A stretch of 64,000 nt of DNA from Pedobacter fastidiosus (GTDB taxonomy: Bacteria; Bacteroidota; Bacteroidia; Sphingobacteriales; Sphingobacteriaceae), in contig NZ_JACRYL010000006.1 of NCBI RefSeq assembly GCF_014306625.1, positions 208,088-272,087 of the forward strand, in the 5' to 3' direction. The first letter of the stretch is position 1. Every line of letters begins with the position of its first letter. This document shows, piece after piece, positions 1-6,963 of this stretch. Both the position numbers and the translations under genes were made by a program. The notes beneath the pieces are model-generated. The model searched no databases. It was not told the DNA's origin and saw only the letters and a list, made by a program, of their open reading frames with translations.

Positions 1-1
1 A

Positions 2-640
2 TGGGCAACTGGAGACATTAGAACATACAAGTTTAACCTTACAACTGGAACAGTGGCGAAAGGCCAATTCTTTTATGTTGGCGGTGCAAATAAGTTAATT
101 AACAGTACTAATTCAACGAGTATTGCTTCATCAAAATGGATTAGATCATTTAACTATTCTACCACAAATGGTGATGGTTTTGGAACTAAAACAACCAATC
201 TACTCGCAAATAGCGGAAACGCTTATGGGATAGCCGCTTTTGCAGGCATTACTGTTGATGCTTCTACAAGACCAATTGATGTGGTATTTGTTTCAAGCGG
301 AGGAAGCTTATTCTCAGCAGGTCCACCAGCTGTTGGTTTTAGAATAGGTAATACCGATTTATATGATGTTATTGATCCAATTACTTTAGCAAATCAACCT
401 TTTTATAGGCAAGGAACAAATACCTTATTCTTTGCTTATCATCCAAATGCTGTTTCTGATCAAGGTTATTATTACAAACTAGGAGGGATTTACAATGTAA
501 CTTTAGGTAAGTGGGTAAAAGCTAGAACATCAACCAATTTCCTATTAACAAAAACATCACAGTTAAATGAGATTGAAGGAGTTTTTCCAGCACCAACAAC
601 GGAAATTCCAGATGGAGTTCCATCTACAATTTTAAAATAA
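2..640 (+). CDS. Secreted protein of unknown function, 5' truncated
   Basis: The reading frame is already open at the left edge, so only the C-terminal 212 or so residues are present; the GTG at 53 is internal, not a start. The sequence is rich in Gly, Ser, Thr and aromatic residues (for example FYVGGANKLI and YYYKLGGIYNVTLGKW), typical of beta-rich exported Bacteroidota proteins, and has no catalytic motif I recognise. It is followed by a good terminator at 656-690 and then by two exported phosphodiesterase genes, so it probably closes the preceding transcription unit. It may be an accessory lipoprotein of an upstream SusC/SusD-like locus; that is a guess from context. Family not recognised. 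Confidence 0.7.
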   Translation, partial: WATGDIRTYKFNLTTGTVAKGQFFYVGGANKLINSTNSTSIASSKWIRSFNYSTTNGDGFGTKTTNLLANSGNAYGIAAFAGITVDASTRPIDVVFVSSGGSLFSAGPPAVGFRIGNTDLYDVIDPITLANQPFYRQGTNTLFFAYHPNAVSDQGYYYKLGGIYNVTLGKWVKARTSTNFLLTKTSQLNEIEGVFPAPTTEIPDGVPSTILK

Positions 641-655
641 ATTAAACATAAATTT

Positions 656-690
656 ACTCAGGGAAGCCGTTTAAGCTTCCTTGAGTTTTT
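656..690 (+). terminator. Rho-independent terminator
   Basis: The 12-bp arms ACTCAGGGAAGC (656-667) and GCTTCCTTGAGT (675-686) pair with one G-U across a 7-base loop, followed by Ts. It lies 16 bases after the stop of the left-edge gene. Confidence 0.85.
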
Positions 691-723
691 AAATAAAATC
701 GCCCTAAAAATTTTTTCTTTAAA

Positions 724-2136
724 ATGAATAGAAGATCCTTCATTCAAAAAACCGGCTTACTAACAACAACTTTATTTGTTAGCTTAAAATCTTTTTCTGC
801 ATTTTCTTTGCTCGATAGCGATAACAAAATCAATGGTCAGGTAATGAGCAAAGGTAAAGGAATCGCCAACGTTGTGGTTTCTGATGGTTTTAATGTAGTT
901 CAAACCGATAAAAAAGGTAATTACACAATTGAAGTTAACCCATTAGCTAAATTTATTTGGATCAGTACGCCATCAGGTTATGAGTTTACTACAGATAGTT
1001 TTTTAGCGAAACATTACGAGCAACTCGCCAGTAAAACAATCTTGAATTTTGAGTTGAAAGCCATGAAGGTGAATGATAATAGACACAATTTTATCATTTG
1101 GGCAGATCCGCAGGTTAAGAACAAAAAAGATGTTGAGAAAATGATGACTACTTCGGTTCCCGATACTAAAAAGGTTATCAGCGGAATGGGTAAAATTCCT
1201 GTTCACGGCATTACTGTGGGGGATATCGTTTGGGATAATCATGATCTTTTTGAAGATTATAATAAAGCAGTAGTAGAAATGGGTATTCCATTCTTTCAAT
1301 GTTTGGGTAATCATGATATGGATTACAGGTTGGGTGGCGATGAAACTTCTGACAAAACTTTTCAAGAACATTATGGCCCAACCTATTACTCTTTTAATCG
1401 AGGTAGGGCACATTATGTGGTGATGGACGATGTTCGTTACTTAGGCATAGAAAGAACTTACGATGGCTTTATTACTCAGGCACAGTTAGATTGGTTGGCT
1501 AAAGATTTAAAATTTGTAGCAAAAGATGCCCTTCTTATTATCAACCTCCATATTCCTGTTCATAATTCGGTGAAAAATAATAGCGATTTATATGCTGTTT
1601 TAAGCGGTTTTACCAATGTTCATATCATGTCTGGCCATACGCATTACAATCGAAATGTGATTACCAACGGTATTTTCGAGCATAATCATGGTGCAGTTTG
1701 TGGCGCATGGTGGACAGGCCCAGTTTGTGAAGATGGAACACCAAGAGGTTATGGCGTTTACGAAGTTAACGGAACAGAACTAAAGTGGTATTATCAACCA
1801 ACTGGATTAAGTAGGAAGGAACAAATTCATATTTACGTGGATGAATTAACCAATCAAAAAAGACTTATTGCAAATGTTTGGAATTGGGATCCGCAATGGA
1901 AAGTTGAATACTTTTTAGATGGAAAAGCAATAGGTACAATGGAAAATCAGAAGGGTTACGATCCGGAAACAGTAAAGCTTTACAAAGGTGATACTTTGCC
2001 TGCCGGAAGAACTTTTCCTGAACCGCACTCTACCGAACATTTATTTGTAGCCCATTTTGAGCCATCAATAAAAAAAGTAAAAGTTGTGGCTACTGATCGT
2101 TTTGGTGAAATTTTTGAAGCAGAATTTAACGGCTAG
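724..2136 (+). CDS. Exported calcineurin-like metallophosphoesterase (MetallophosN/Metallophos/MetallophosC)
   Basis: Probable exported phosphodiesterase or phosphatase. The N-terminus has a twin-arginine-like signal (NRRSFIQKTG, then a hydrophobic stretch to about residue 28), suggesting Tat export. Residues 36-110 form a carboxypeptidase-regulatory-like beta domain. The metal centre follows: D128-P-Q130, G166-D167 (GDIVWDN), G195-N-H-D198, H276 and G304-H-T-H307. The first motif is DxQ instead of the usual DxH. Residues from about 340 match the C-terminal beta domain found in this three-part Bacteroidota family. The substrate cannot be told from sequence. A GDPD gene starts 35 bases downstream on the same strand, so the two are likely co-transcribed and act on phosphoesters outside the cytoplasm. 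Confidence 0.9.
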   Translation: MNRRSFIQKTGLLTTTLFVSLKSFSAFSLLDSDNKINGQVMSKGKGIANVVVSDGFNVVQTDKKGNYTIEVNPLAKFIWISTPSGYEFTTDSFLAKHYEQLASKTILNFELKAMKVNDNRHNFIIWADPQVKNKKDVEKMMTTSVPDTKKVISGMGKIPVHGITVGDIVWDNHDLFEDYNKAVVEMGIPFFQCLGNHDMDYRLGGDETSDKTFQEHYGPTYYSFNRGRAHYVVMDDVRYLGIERTYDGFITQAQLDWLAKDLKFVAKDALLIINLHIPVHNSVKNNSDLYAVLSGFTNVHIMSGHTHYNRNVITNGIFEHNHGAVCGAWWTGPVCEDGTPRGYGVYEVNGTELKWYYQPTGLSRKEQIHIYVDELTNQKRLIANVWNWDPQWKVEYFLDGKAIGTMENQKGYDPETVKLYKGDTLPAGRTFPEPHSTEHLFVAHFEPSIKKVKVVATDRFGEIFEAEFNG

Positions 2137-2171
2137 TTTAAAACATAACTCATTAATCAAATACAAAAATC

Positions 2172-3071
2172 ATGAAATTAAGAGCATCCCTTTTTTTATT
2201 AATCGCTACAAGTCTGTGTTCTGTTAAATCCTTTAGTCAAGCTCAATTCCCTGCATTTAGTGCTGAAGCTCATCGTGGTGGAAGAGGTTTGATGCCAGAA
2301 AACACCATTCTGGCGATGTTAAATGCTATGAAAATCGATGGTATTACAACATTAGAAATGGATACTCACATTACAAAAGATGGAAAAGTTGTTGTTACAC
2401 ACGATGATTATTTAAGTCCTGGTTTTATGCGCACGCCAGATGGGCAGGATATTCCAGATACCGATGCGAAGAAATATCCAATTTTTGGAATGAATTATGC
2501 CGATTTAAAGCAATTCGATTTAGGTTCAAAAACTTTGGTTGGTTTTCCAAAACAGCAGAAAATTAAAACTCAAATTCCATTGTTGGAAGATTTGATTGAT
2601 GCAGTGCAAAAGGATATCACAAGTAATAATAGAAAGCAGTTCTTTTATAACATTGAAACGAAGTGCGATGTAAAAGGTGACGGCGTTACCAATCCAGATC
2701 CTGAAACATTTGTTAATTTATTAATGGGCGTTTTGAAAAAGAAAAAGATTTTGGATTACGTTGTCATTCAATCTTTTGATAAAAGAACTATTCAAATTAT
2801 CAACAAGAAATATCCGAAAGTAAGAACTTCATTCTTGGTTGCCAACAAAAAAACTTACGAAGAAAATATCACTGATTTAGGCTTTAAGCCATTTATTTTG
2901 AGTCCTGTTTGGCAAATGGTTACTGCTGAAATGGTAAATAAGGCACATGCAGAGGGCATTAAAATTATTCCGTGGACGGCAAATACTCCTGAGGACATTA
3001 AAAAACTTAAAGATTTAAATGTGGATGGAATTATTTCTGATTATCCAGATGTGCTGGTTCAAACGAAATAG
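2172..3071 (+). CDS. Glycerophosphodiester phosphodiesterase, exported
   Basis: Hydrolyses glycerophosphodiesters to glycerol 3-phosphate and an alcohol. A signal peptide (about residues 1-22, ending SFSQ) places it in the periplasm or outer membrane. The GDPD TIM-barrel signature is clear: H34-R-G and PENT (42-45), then E62-M-D64 and H77 (VVVTHDD) for metal binding and acid/base catalysis. C-terminal elements IIPWTANTPED and GIISDYPD are typical of the family. At 299 residues the length is normal. It follows the calcineurin-type phosphoesterase by 35 bases, forming a two-gene phosphoester-scavenging unit. The gene converges with bioD; a weak inverted repeat lies between them. Confidence 0.93.
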   Translation: MKLRASLFLLIATSLCSVKSFSQAQFPAFSAEAHRGGRGLMPENTILAMLNAMKIDGITTLEMDTHITKDGKVVVTHDDYLSPGFMRTPDGQDIPDTDAKKYPIFGMNYADLKQFDLGSKTLVGFPKQQKIKTQIPLLEDLIDAVQKDITSNNRKQFFYNIETKCDVKGDGVTNPDPETFVNLLMGVLKKKKILDYVVIQSFDKRTIQIINKKYPKVRTSFLVANKKTYEENITDLGFKPFILSPVWQMVTAEMVNKAHAEGIKIIPWTANTPEDIKKLKDLNVDGIISDYPDVLVQTK

Positions 3072-3116
3072 AATCTCAGTTTTATAAAGGTTTTCTGTTG
3101 CTTTGAAGCTAGCAAC

Positions 3117-3728
3117 CTAATCAAGCGAGATTAGATTTCCTGAAGAAATAACATTTAACTTGTCGATTTTTTTTAAGCTAGGCACAGACCCTAGCTTTTT
3201 TGTTTTAGAATATTGCAGAATAAATCTTTCAGTTTCTAAGTTCTCTTCACCATTAAAAATTATCCCCTTAATCTTAATGTTATATTGATTTAAAAGGTTG
3301 ATTGATAGTAATGTATGGTTAATACTTCCAAGATAGTTCTGAGAAATCAAAATTACTTCGACATCTAATTTTTTGATTAAATCTACAATCAGTTCGTTTT
3401 CATTTAAAGGAACCATCAAACCACCAGCACCTTCTATTATCAGATTATTTGTGGTTTCTGGGATAACAATTTGATCGAGATTGATATGTATTCCATCCAA
3501 TTTGGCAGATAAATGTGGAGATAAAGGTTGCGTTAACCTATAACTTTCTGGATGGATAACAGTTAAATTATTGCTAATTAAACTTGCAATTGTTTTGCTA
3601 TCGCTTGTTTCCAAATCGCCCGATTGAATGGGTTTCCAATAGTCTGCTTTAAGTTTTTCTGTTAAGATGGTGCTGATCAAAGTCTTGCCAATCCCTGTTC
3701 CAATTCCGGTAATAAAATATTTAACCAT
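3117..3728 (-). CDS. bioD: ATP-dependent dethiobiotin synthetase
   Basis: Penultimate step of biotin synthesis: carboxylates 7,8-diaminopelargonate with CO2 and ATP to dethiobiotin in the cytoplasm. The N-terminal P-loop GIGTGIGKT (residues 8-16) is the BioD form, followed by YWKPIQSGD with the substrate-binding lysine, and EGAGGLMVPL, the family's second nucleotide motif. At 203 residues it is slightly short (about 220-230 usual). The start overlaps the end of bioF by 8 bases, implying translational coupling in a bioF-bioD operon. bioA, bioB and bioC are not in the window. Confidence 0.95.
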   Translation of the reverse strand: MVKYFITGIGTGIGKTLISTILTEKLKADYWKPIQSGDLETSDSKTIASLISNNLTVIHPESYRLTQPLSPHLSAKLDGIHINLDQIVIPETTNNLIIEGAGGLMVPLNENELIVDLIKKLDVEVILISQNYLGSINHTLLSINLLNQYNIKIKGIIFNGEENLETERFILQYSKTKKLGSVPSLKKIDKLNVISSGNLISLD

Positions 3729-4851
3729 TTAGCTGGATCTCTTTTAAATGTTTTACTAATGAAATTATTTCTTCATCAGTATTAAAGGTGTGTAAACAAA
3801 TTCTAAGTCGTTCTTTGCCAGCAGGCACCGTCGGACTTAATATTGCACGAACATCAAAGCCTTTTTCCTGTAAATATTTTGAAGCATTTTTTGTAGCCTC
3901 ATTATTTGAAAAAACAATTCCTTGAATGGTACTCAAGCTATTTAAAGATTGAATGTTATTTTCTTTGATCAACTTTCTGAAAATTTCAATTTTTTTGTGA
4001 ATTTTCTGAAAGTCTAAATTTTGAAGGATTTCATAAGCAGACTTAATCGCCACAATATTATGAATGGGAGCGGCGGTGGTGTAAATAAAAGATCTAGCAA
4101 AATTAATTAGATAGTGACGTAAATTTTCGCTTCCCAAAACTATTGCGCCATGAATTCCCATTGCTTTACCGAAAGTTATAATTCTGGCGAAAACTTTGGT
4201 TTGGAGATCATGTTTATTTACCAAGCCTTTTCCAAAATCTCCAAAAATTCCAGTAGCGTGTGCTTCATCAACAATTAAATTGGCTTTATAATTTTCGCAA
4301 AGTGCTGAAATTTCTATAAGCGGAGCAAGGTCGCCATCCATAGAATATACACTTTCTACCACCACAAATACATTTCCTTTGGCATTTTTTAGTTTTTCTT
4401 CAAGCTCATTTGTATTGTTGTGTGCAAATTTATATCGAGTGGCGTGGCTTAATCTACATCCATCAATTATACTTGCATGAATAAATTCGTCTGTGATTAT
4501 CGTATCTCCACGCTGTGGGATGCTAGAGAGTAAACCAATATTGGCATCATAACCAGAATTAAAAATTAAACCACATTCAGCCTCATGAAAGTTTGCTATA
4601 AACTGTTCGGTTTCTTCTATGTAAGTTGAGTTACCACTTAATAATCTGGAACCGCCAGAACCATTTTTATAGTTGGTAAGATTTGAAATATTCGTCGAAA
4701 TGAGATTGGTTAATTCATCAGATTTTGCAAAACCTAAGTAATCGTTTGAGCAGAAATCTATAGGAGGGAAGTTCGTAGATAAATTTCTTAATGAAAGATT
4801 TTCTTCTCTTTCCTTCAATTTTAAATTAAGAAATTTTTTGATTTTGCTCAT
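3721..4851 (-). CDS. bioF: 8-amino-7-oxononanoate synthase
   Basis: PLP-dependent condensation of pimeloyl thioester and L-alanine, the first step of biotin ring assembly. Alpha-oxoamine synthase hallmarks are all visible: DFCSNDYLGFA near residue 32, GSGGSRLLSGN (64-74), ESVYSMDGDLAPL, VDEAHATGIFG with D195 and H198 stacking on PLP, and the Schiff-base lysine K229 in TFGKAMG. The 376-residue length is usual. The stop overlaps the bioD start. A strong hairpin with a T-rich tail (4865-4895) ends only 13 bases before the ATG, so the bioF promoter must sit inside or upstream of it. No good Shine-Dalgarno sequence is seen, which is common in this phylum. Confidence 0.95.
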   Translation of the reverse strand: MSKIKKFLNLKLKEREENLSLRNLSTNFPPIDFCSNDYLGFAKSDELTNLISTNISNLTNYKNGSGGSRLLSGNSTYIEETEQFIANFHEAECGLIFNSGYDANIGLLSSIPQRGDTIITDEFIHASIIDGCRLSHATRYKFAHNNTNELEEKLKNAKGNVFVVVESVYSMDGDLAPLIEISALCENYKANLIVDEAHATGIFGDFGKGLVNKHDLQTKVFARIITFGKAMGIHGAIVLGSENLRHYLINFARSFIYTTAAPIHNIVAIKSAYEILQNLDFQKIHKKIEIFRKLIKENNIQSLNSLSTIQGIVFSNNEATKNASKYLQEKGFDVRAILSPTVPAGKERLRICLHTFNTDEEIISLVKHLKEIQLNG

Positions 4852-4864
4852 TGGCCAAAAATAA

Positions 4865-4895
4865 AGAAAGCGTTCCGTTAATCGGAACGCTTTCT
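4865..4895 (-). terminator. Terminator hairpin between DUF4890-like gene and bioF
   Basis: Perfect 13-bp stem (AGAAAGCGTTCCG at 4865-4877 with CGGAACGCTTTCT at 4883-4895), 5-base loop, and a T-rich run on the minus strand. It lies 44 bases after the 4940-5389 gene and 13 bases before the bioF ATG. Confidence 0.8.
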
Positions 4896-4939
4896 AAAAA
4901 AATGTACTATTTTAAAATTTATTTAAGCTAATATCAAAA

Positions 4940-5389
4940 TTATCCTTGTGTCGGTGGATTAGATACTACAGGTGCTTTATCTTTTTTTCCTCTTCCCATA
5001 CCTGGTTTTCTATCTTTCATTTTGCCTTTTTGTTCAGCTCTTAATGCCTCCATTTTAGTTTTTTGCTCTGAAGTTAAAATATTATCTAAATCAGCTTTAG
5101 ATTTATCCATAGAAGCTTTCATTTCACCTCTTTTGCCTTTCATATCAGCTGGATTTCCAGTTCTCATGGCATCCATTTTTTTTGCTCTATCCAGTTCAAC
5201 TTGGTAAACTTTAGTTTTTTGATCAGCAGATAAACCTAATCTCTTTTCCATGCCTGCAGTAGCTTTTTCGGCTCTTTGTTCTGCTGTCATTTTTGGCATT
5301 TCTCTTCTTGCCTTTCTGGTCGTGTCTTGAGCAAATGCAGCGGTGAAACCCATCACTGCAATTGCTATTGTTAAAATTGCTCTTTTCAT
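4940..5389 (-). CDS. Periplasmic Spy/LTxxQ-like protein (DUF4890 type)
   Basis: Small exported protein with a clear signal peptide (residues 1-20, ending TAAFAQ). The mature part is highly charged and helical, with two LTxxQ-like stretches, MTAEQRAEKATAG and LTSEQKTKMEALR, and an intervening LGLSADQKTKVY. This resembles the Spy/CpxP periplasmic chaperone and envelope-stress family, and matches the DUF4890 proteins of Bacteroidota. The tail is Lys/Gly/Pro rich. A chaperone or metal-buffering role is family-based inference; nothing in the sequence proves it. The gene is monocistronic, with the 4865-4895 hairpin after it. Confidence 0.82.
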   Translation of the reverse strand: MKRAILTIAIAVMGFTAAFAQDTTRKARREMPKMTAEQRAEKATAGMEKRLGLSADQKTKVYQVELDRAKKMDAMRTGNPADMKGKRGEMKASMDKSKADLDNILTSEQKTKMEALRAEQKGKMKDRKPGMGRGKKDKAPVVSNPPTQG

Positions 5390-5468
5390 GTTTATGTTTT
5401 TTTATGTGTTTGTTAATAGATAGATATAAAAAAGAGCAAACGGTTTAATCAGCAGCTGTTAAAAAATG

Positions 5469-6245
5469 TTAATTCTTGTTAAGTTGAGAAATCGATTTCT
5501 GCATTTGCGCCATCATTTGGGTTAAAGTTTCCATAGTTGGGTCTGGTGCAGGTTCTGGTAATGAAGTAGATATATAGGCTTTAGCTCTCCAGATTTCTAA
5601 AATATCATCGGCTGCAATGGTATAAGCATCATAAACTTTATTATCAGAAACTAATTTCAAATCCTTATTTTCTCTAAAACGATTGCCTGCTCTTTTATAA
5701 ACAACGCCTTCATTTTTACTAATAACAATGTAAGTTTCTCCAGTTTTTACTTCATTCCAGTTATCCAAATACTCGCCAATAATTACACTACCAGGTTGAA
5801 CAGGCAACATACTATCGCCCATGATCTCAAACGCTCGAAAAGTTCCTTGACGAAGCGCAGCTAACGGCAACTGAAATTTTGGTAAATCACTTATATATTG
5901 TGGATCAGAAAAACCATTTAGATAACCAGCACTCGCCTTCACCGGAACGAGTTCTATATTCTCTCTGTCGTTTTGATCAACAGAAATACTTAATACCCTT
6001 AAGTTAGAACCTGTACTTTTTGGCTTGGGTTTCCAGCTGTCAGAAATCTTCTCATTGATGAATTCATCGATGGTTAAGTCGAAATATTCAGCTATTCTTT
6101 TTAGCAAATCATATTTCGGTTCAGCACGATCTTCTTCGTAAGCGCCAATTAGCGATCTCTTGATTTCCATAATATCAGCGAAATTCTGCTGTGTATGGCC
6201 TTTTTTCTTCCTGAGGTACTTTAAATTATTTGAAATATTTGACAT
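5469..6245 (-). CDS. XRE-family repressor with S24 (LexA-like) autoprotease domain
   Basis: DNA-binding repressor of the LexA/CI type. Residues 7-62 form a Cro/CI helix-turn-helix (KYLRKKKGHTQQNFADIM to FDLTIDEFINE). A linker leads to an S24 domain with a likely self-cleavage Ala-Gly bond at A106-G107 (KASAGYLNGF), catalytic S145 in GDSMLP and general base K184 in VVYKR. The Ser-Lys spacing (39) is close to LexA's. Self-cleavage would therefore be possible during DNA damage, but this is inferred. The C-terminal 30 residues are a Gln/Met-rich helix. The gene is divergent from a GIY-YIG protein; an inverted repeat at 6272-6294 and a third half-site lie in the shared 132-base intergenic region, arguing for autoregulation and control of the neighbour. 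Confidence 0.92.
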   Translation of the reverse strand: MSNISNNLKYLRKKKGHTQQNFADIMEIKRSLIGAYEEDRAEPKYDLLKRIAEYFDLTIDEFINEKISDSWKPKPKSTGSNLRVLSISVDQNDRENIELVPVKASAGYLNGFSDPQYISDLPKFQLPLAALRQGTFRAFEIMGDSMLPVQPGSVIIGEYLDNWNEVKTGETYIVISKNEGVVYKRAGNRFRENKDLKLVSDNKVYDAYTIAADDILEIWRAKAYISTSLPEPAPDPTMETLTQMMAQMQKSISQLNKN

Positions 6246-6271
6246 AAAAATAAATTTTAAAATAAATTTGG

Positions 6272-6316
6272 AATTACTAAAATAGTTAGTAATTTTATGC
6301 TCATAAAGTTAGTAAT
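6272..6316. promoter_or_regulatory. Candidate operator for the XRE/S24 repressor
   Basis: Perfect 9-bp inverted repeat AATTACTAA (6272-6280) / TTAGTAATT (6286-6294) with a 5-base spacer. A third half-site TTAGTAAT (6309-6316) lies 23 bases from the second. It sits between the divergent starts; the third half-site overlaps the predicted minus-strand -7 element. Binding is inferred. Confidence 0.6.
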
Positions 6317-6333
6317 ATTATTTTGATTTGCAA
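6304..6333 (-). promoter_or_regulatory. Predicted Bacteroidota-type promoter of the XRE/S24 gene
   Basis: On the minus strand TTG (6331-6333), a 19-base spacer, then TAACTTTA (6304-6311) match the TTG/TAnnTTTG consensus in all but one base. The operator-like half-site overlaps the -7 element. Confidence 0.45.
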
Positions 6334-6355
6334 GAGAGTATGCTAAATAGTTTAG
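6327..6355 (+). promoter_or_regulatory. Possible promoter of the GIY-YIG gene
   Basis: TTTG (6327-6330), a 17-base spacer and TAGTTTAG (6348-6355) approximate the Bacteroidota promoter, 22 bases before the ATG at 6378. Spacer slightly short; one mismatch. Confidence 0.35.
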
Positions 6356-6377
6356 TTTTAATTTTAAACACGTTATT

Positions 6378-6728
6378 ATGAAAAAGTTTGTTTACATCGT
6401 TACCGACAGAAACCGCACAACTATGCACGTAGGTATGAGCTCTGATTTGATTAAGACACTGGATTTCTACAAGCAGATGCCAAACTTATTTTTCGATAAC
6501 GGAAAGCAATTAACCCGCTTGGTTTATTTTGAAGAATTTAAAACTGAAGCACAGGCTTTAGGCCGATTTAAATTAATTAGTCGTTTTACACGTATGCAGA
6601 AAGAGCGTTTGGTTAGATCATGTAATCCAGATTGGATCGATTTAACTATTGGCTTGGATTTTGAAAATATCCTTTTGCATAGAAATATGACCAATCAAGT
6701 TAAGATGGCGTTTACAAGCCTATCTTAA
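6378..6728 (+). CDS. GIY-YIG nuclease family protein
   Basis: A 116-residue protein whose N-terminus, KFVYIVTDRNRTTMHVGMSSDL, has the layout of a GIY-YIG domain: YIV for GIY and HVGMS for YIG, followed by a helix and then R/E-containing segments (ALGRFKLISRFTRMQKERLV). Both signature tripeptides are degenerate, so nuclease activity is uncertain. The domain occupies almost the whole protein, with no extra DNA-binding part. It is transcribed divergently from the LexA-like repressor across an operator-like region, suggesting damage- or stress-controlled expression. No neighbouring recombinase or phage gene is present. Confidence 0.8.
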   Translation: MKKFVYIVTDRNRTTMHVGMSSDLIKTLDFYKQMPNLFFDNGKQLTRLVYFEEFKTEAQALGRFKLISRFTRMQKERLVRSCNPDWIDLTIGLDFENILLHRNMTNQVKMAFTSLS

Positions 6729-6780
6729 GTAATAAAAATGTTTGAATCTCAGAAAAAGAGCCCATATCATAAAAATAAAT

Positions 6781-6848
6781 GTCATCCTGAGCTTGTCGAA
6801 AGACTAATAAGATGCAATTTTATAGCATTTCGACAAGCTCAATGTGAT
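6781..6848. repeat. Dispersed palindromic (REP-like) repeat
   Basis: Two arms, TGAGCTTGTCGAAA (6788-6801) and TTTCGACAAGCTCA (6828-6841), form a perfect 14-bp inverted repeat with a 26-base spacer; looser pairing of GTCATCC with an ATGTGAT variant extends it. Such TCGACAAGCTCAGGATGAC-type repeats are common intergenic elements in this phylum (general knowledge). A 66-codon open frame across it is not a gene. Confidence 0.75.
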
Positions 6849-6963
6849 ACTAATAAAAAATTGATTTATGATATAGCCTCTTTTTGCTGTTATTCGTGTT
6901 ATATTCTAAATGCGCTTAGTATTTATTCTATTATTTAAAACTCAAGCATTAAATCCTTAATGA

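Noticed and set aside
6738..6938. A 66-codon plus-strand frame after the GIY-YIG gene.
   Set aside because: It runs through both arms of a palindromic repeat and has no protein-like features.
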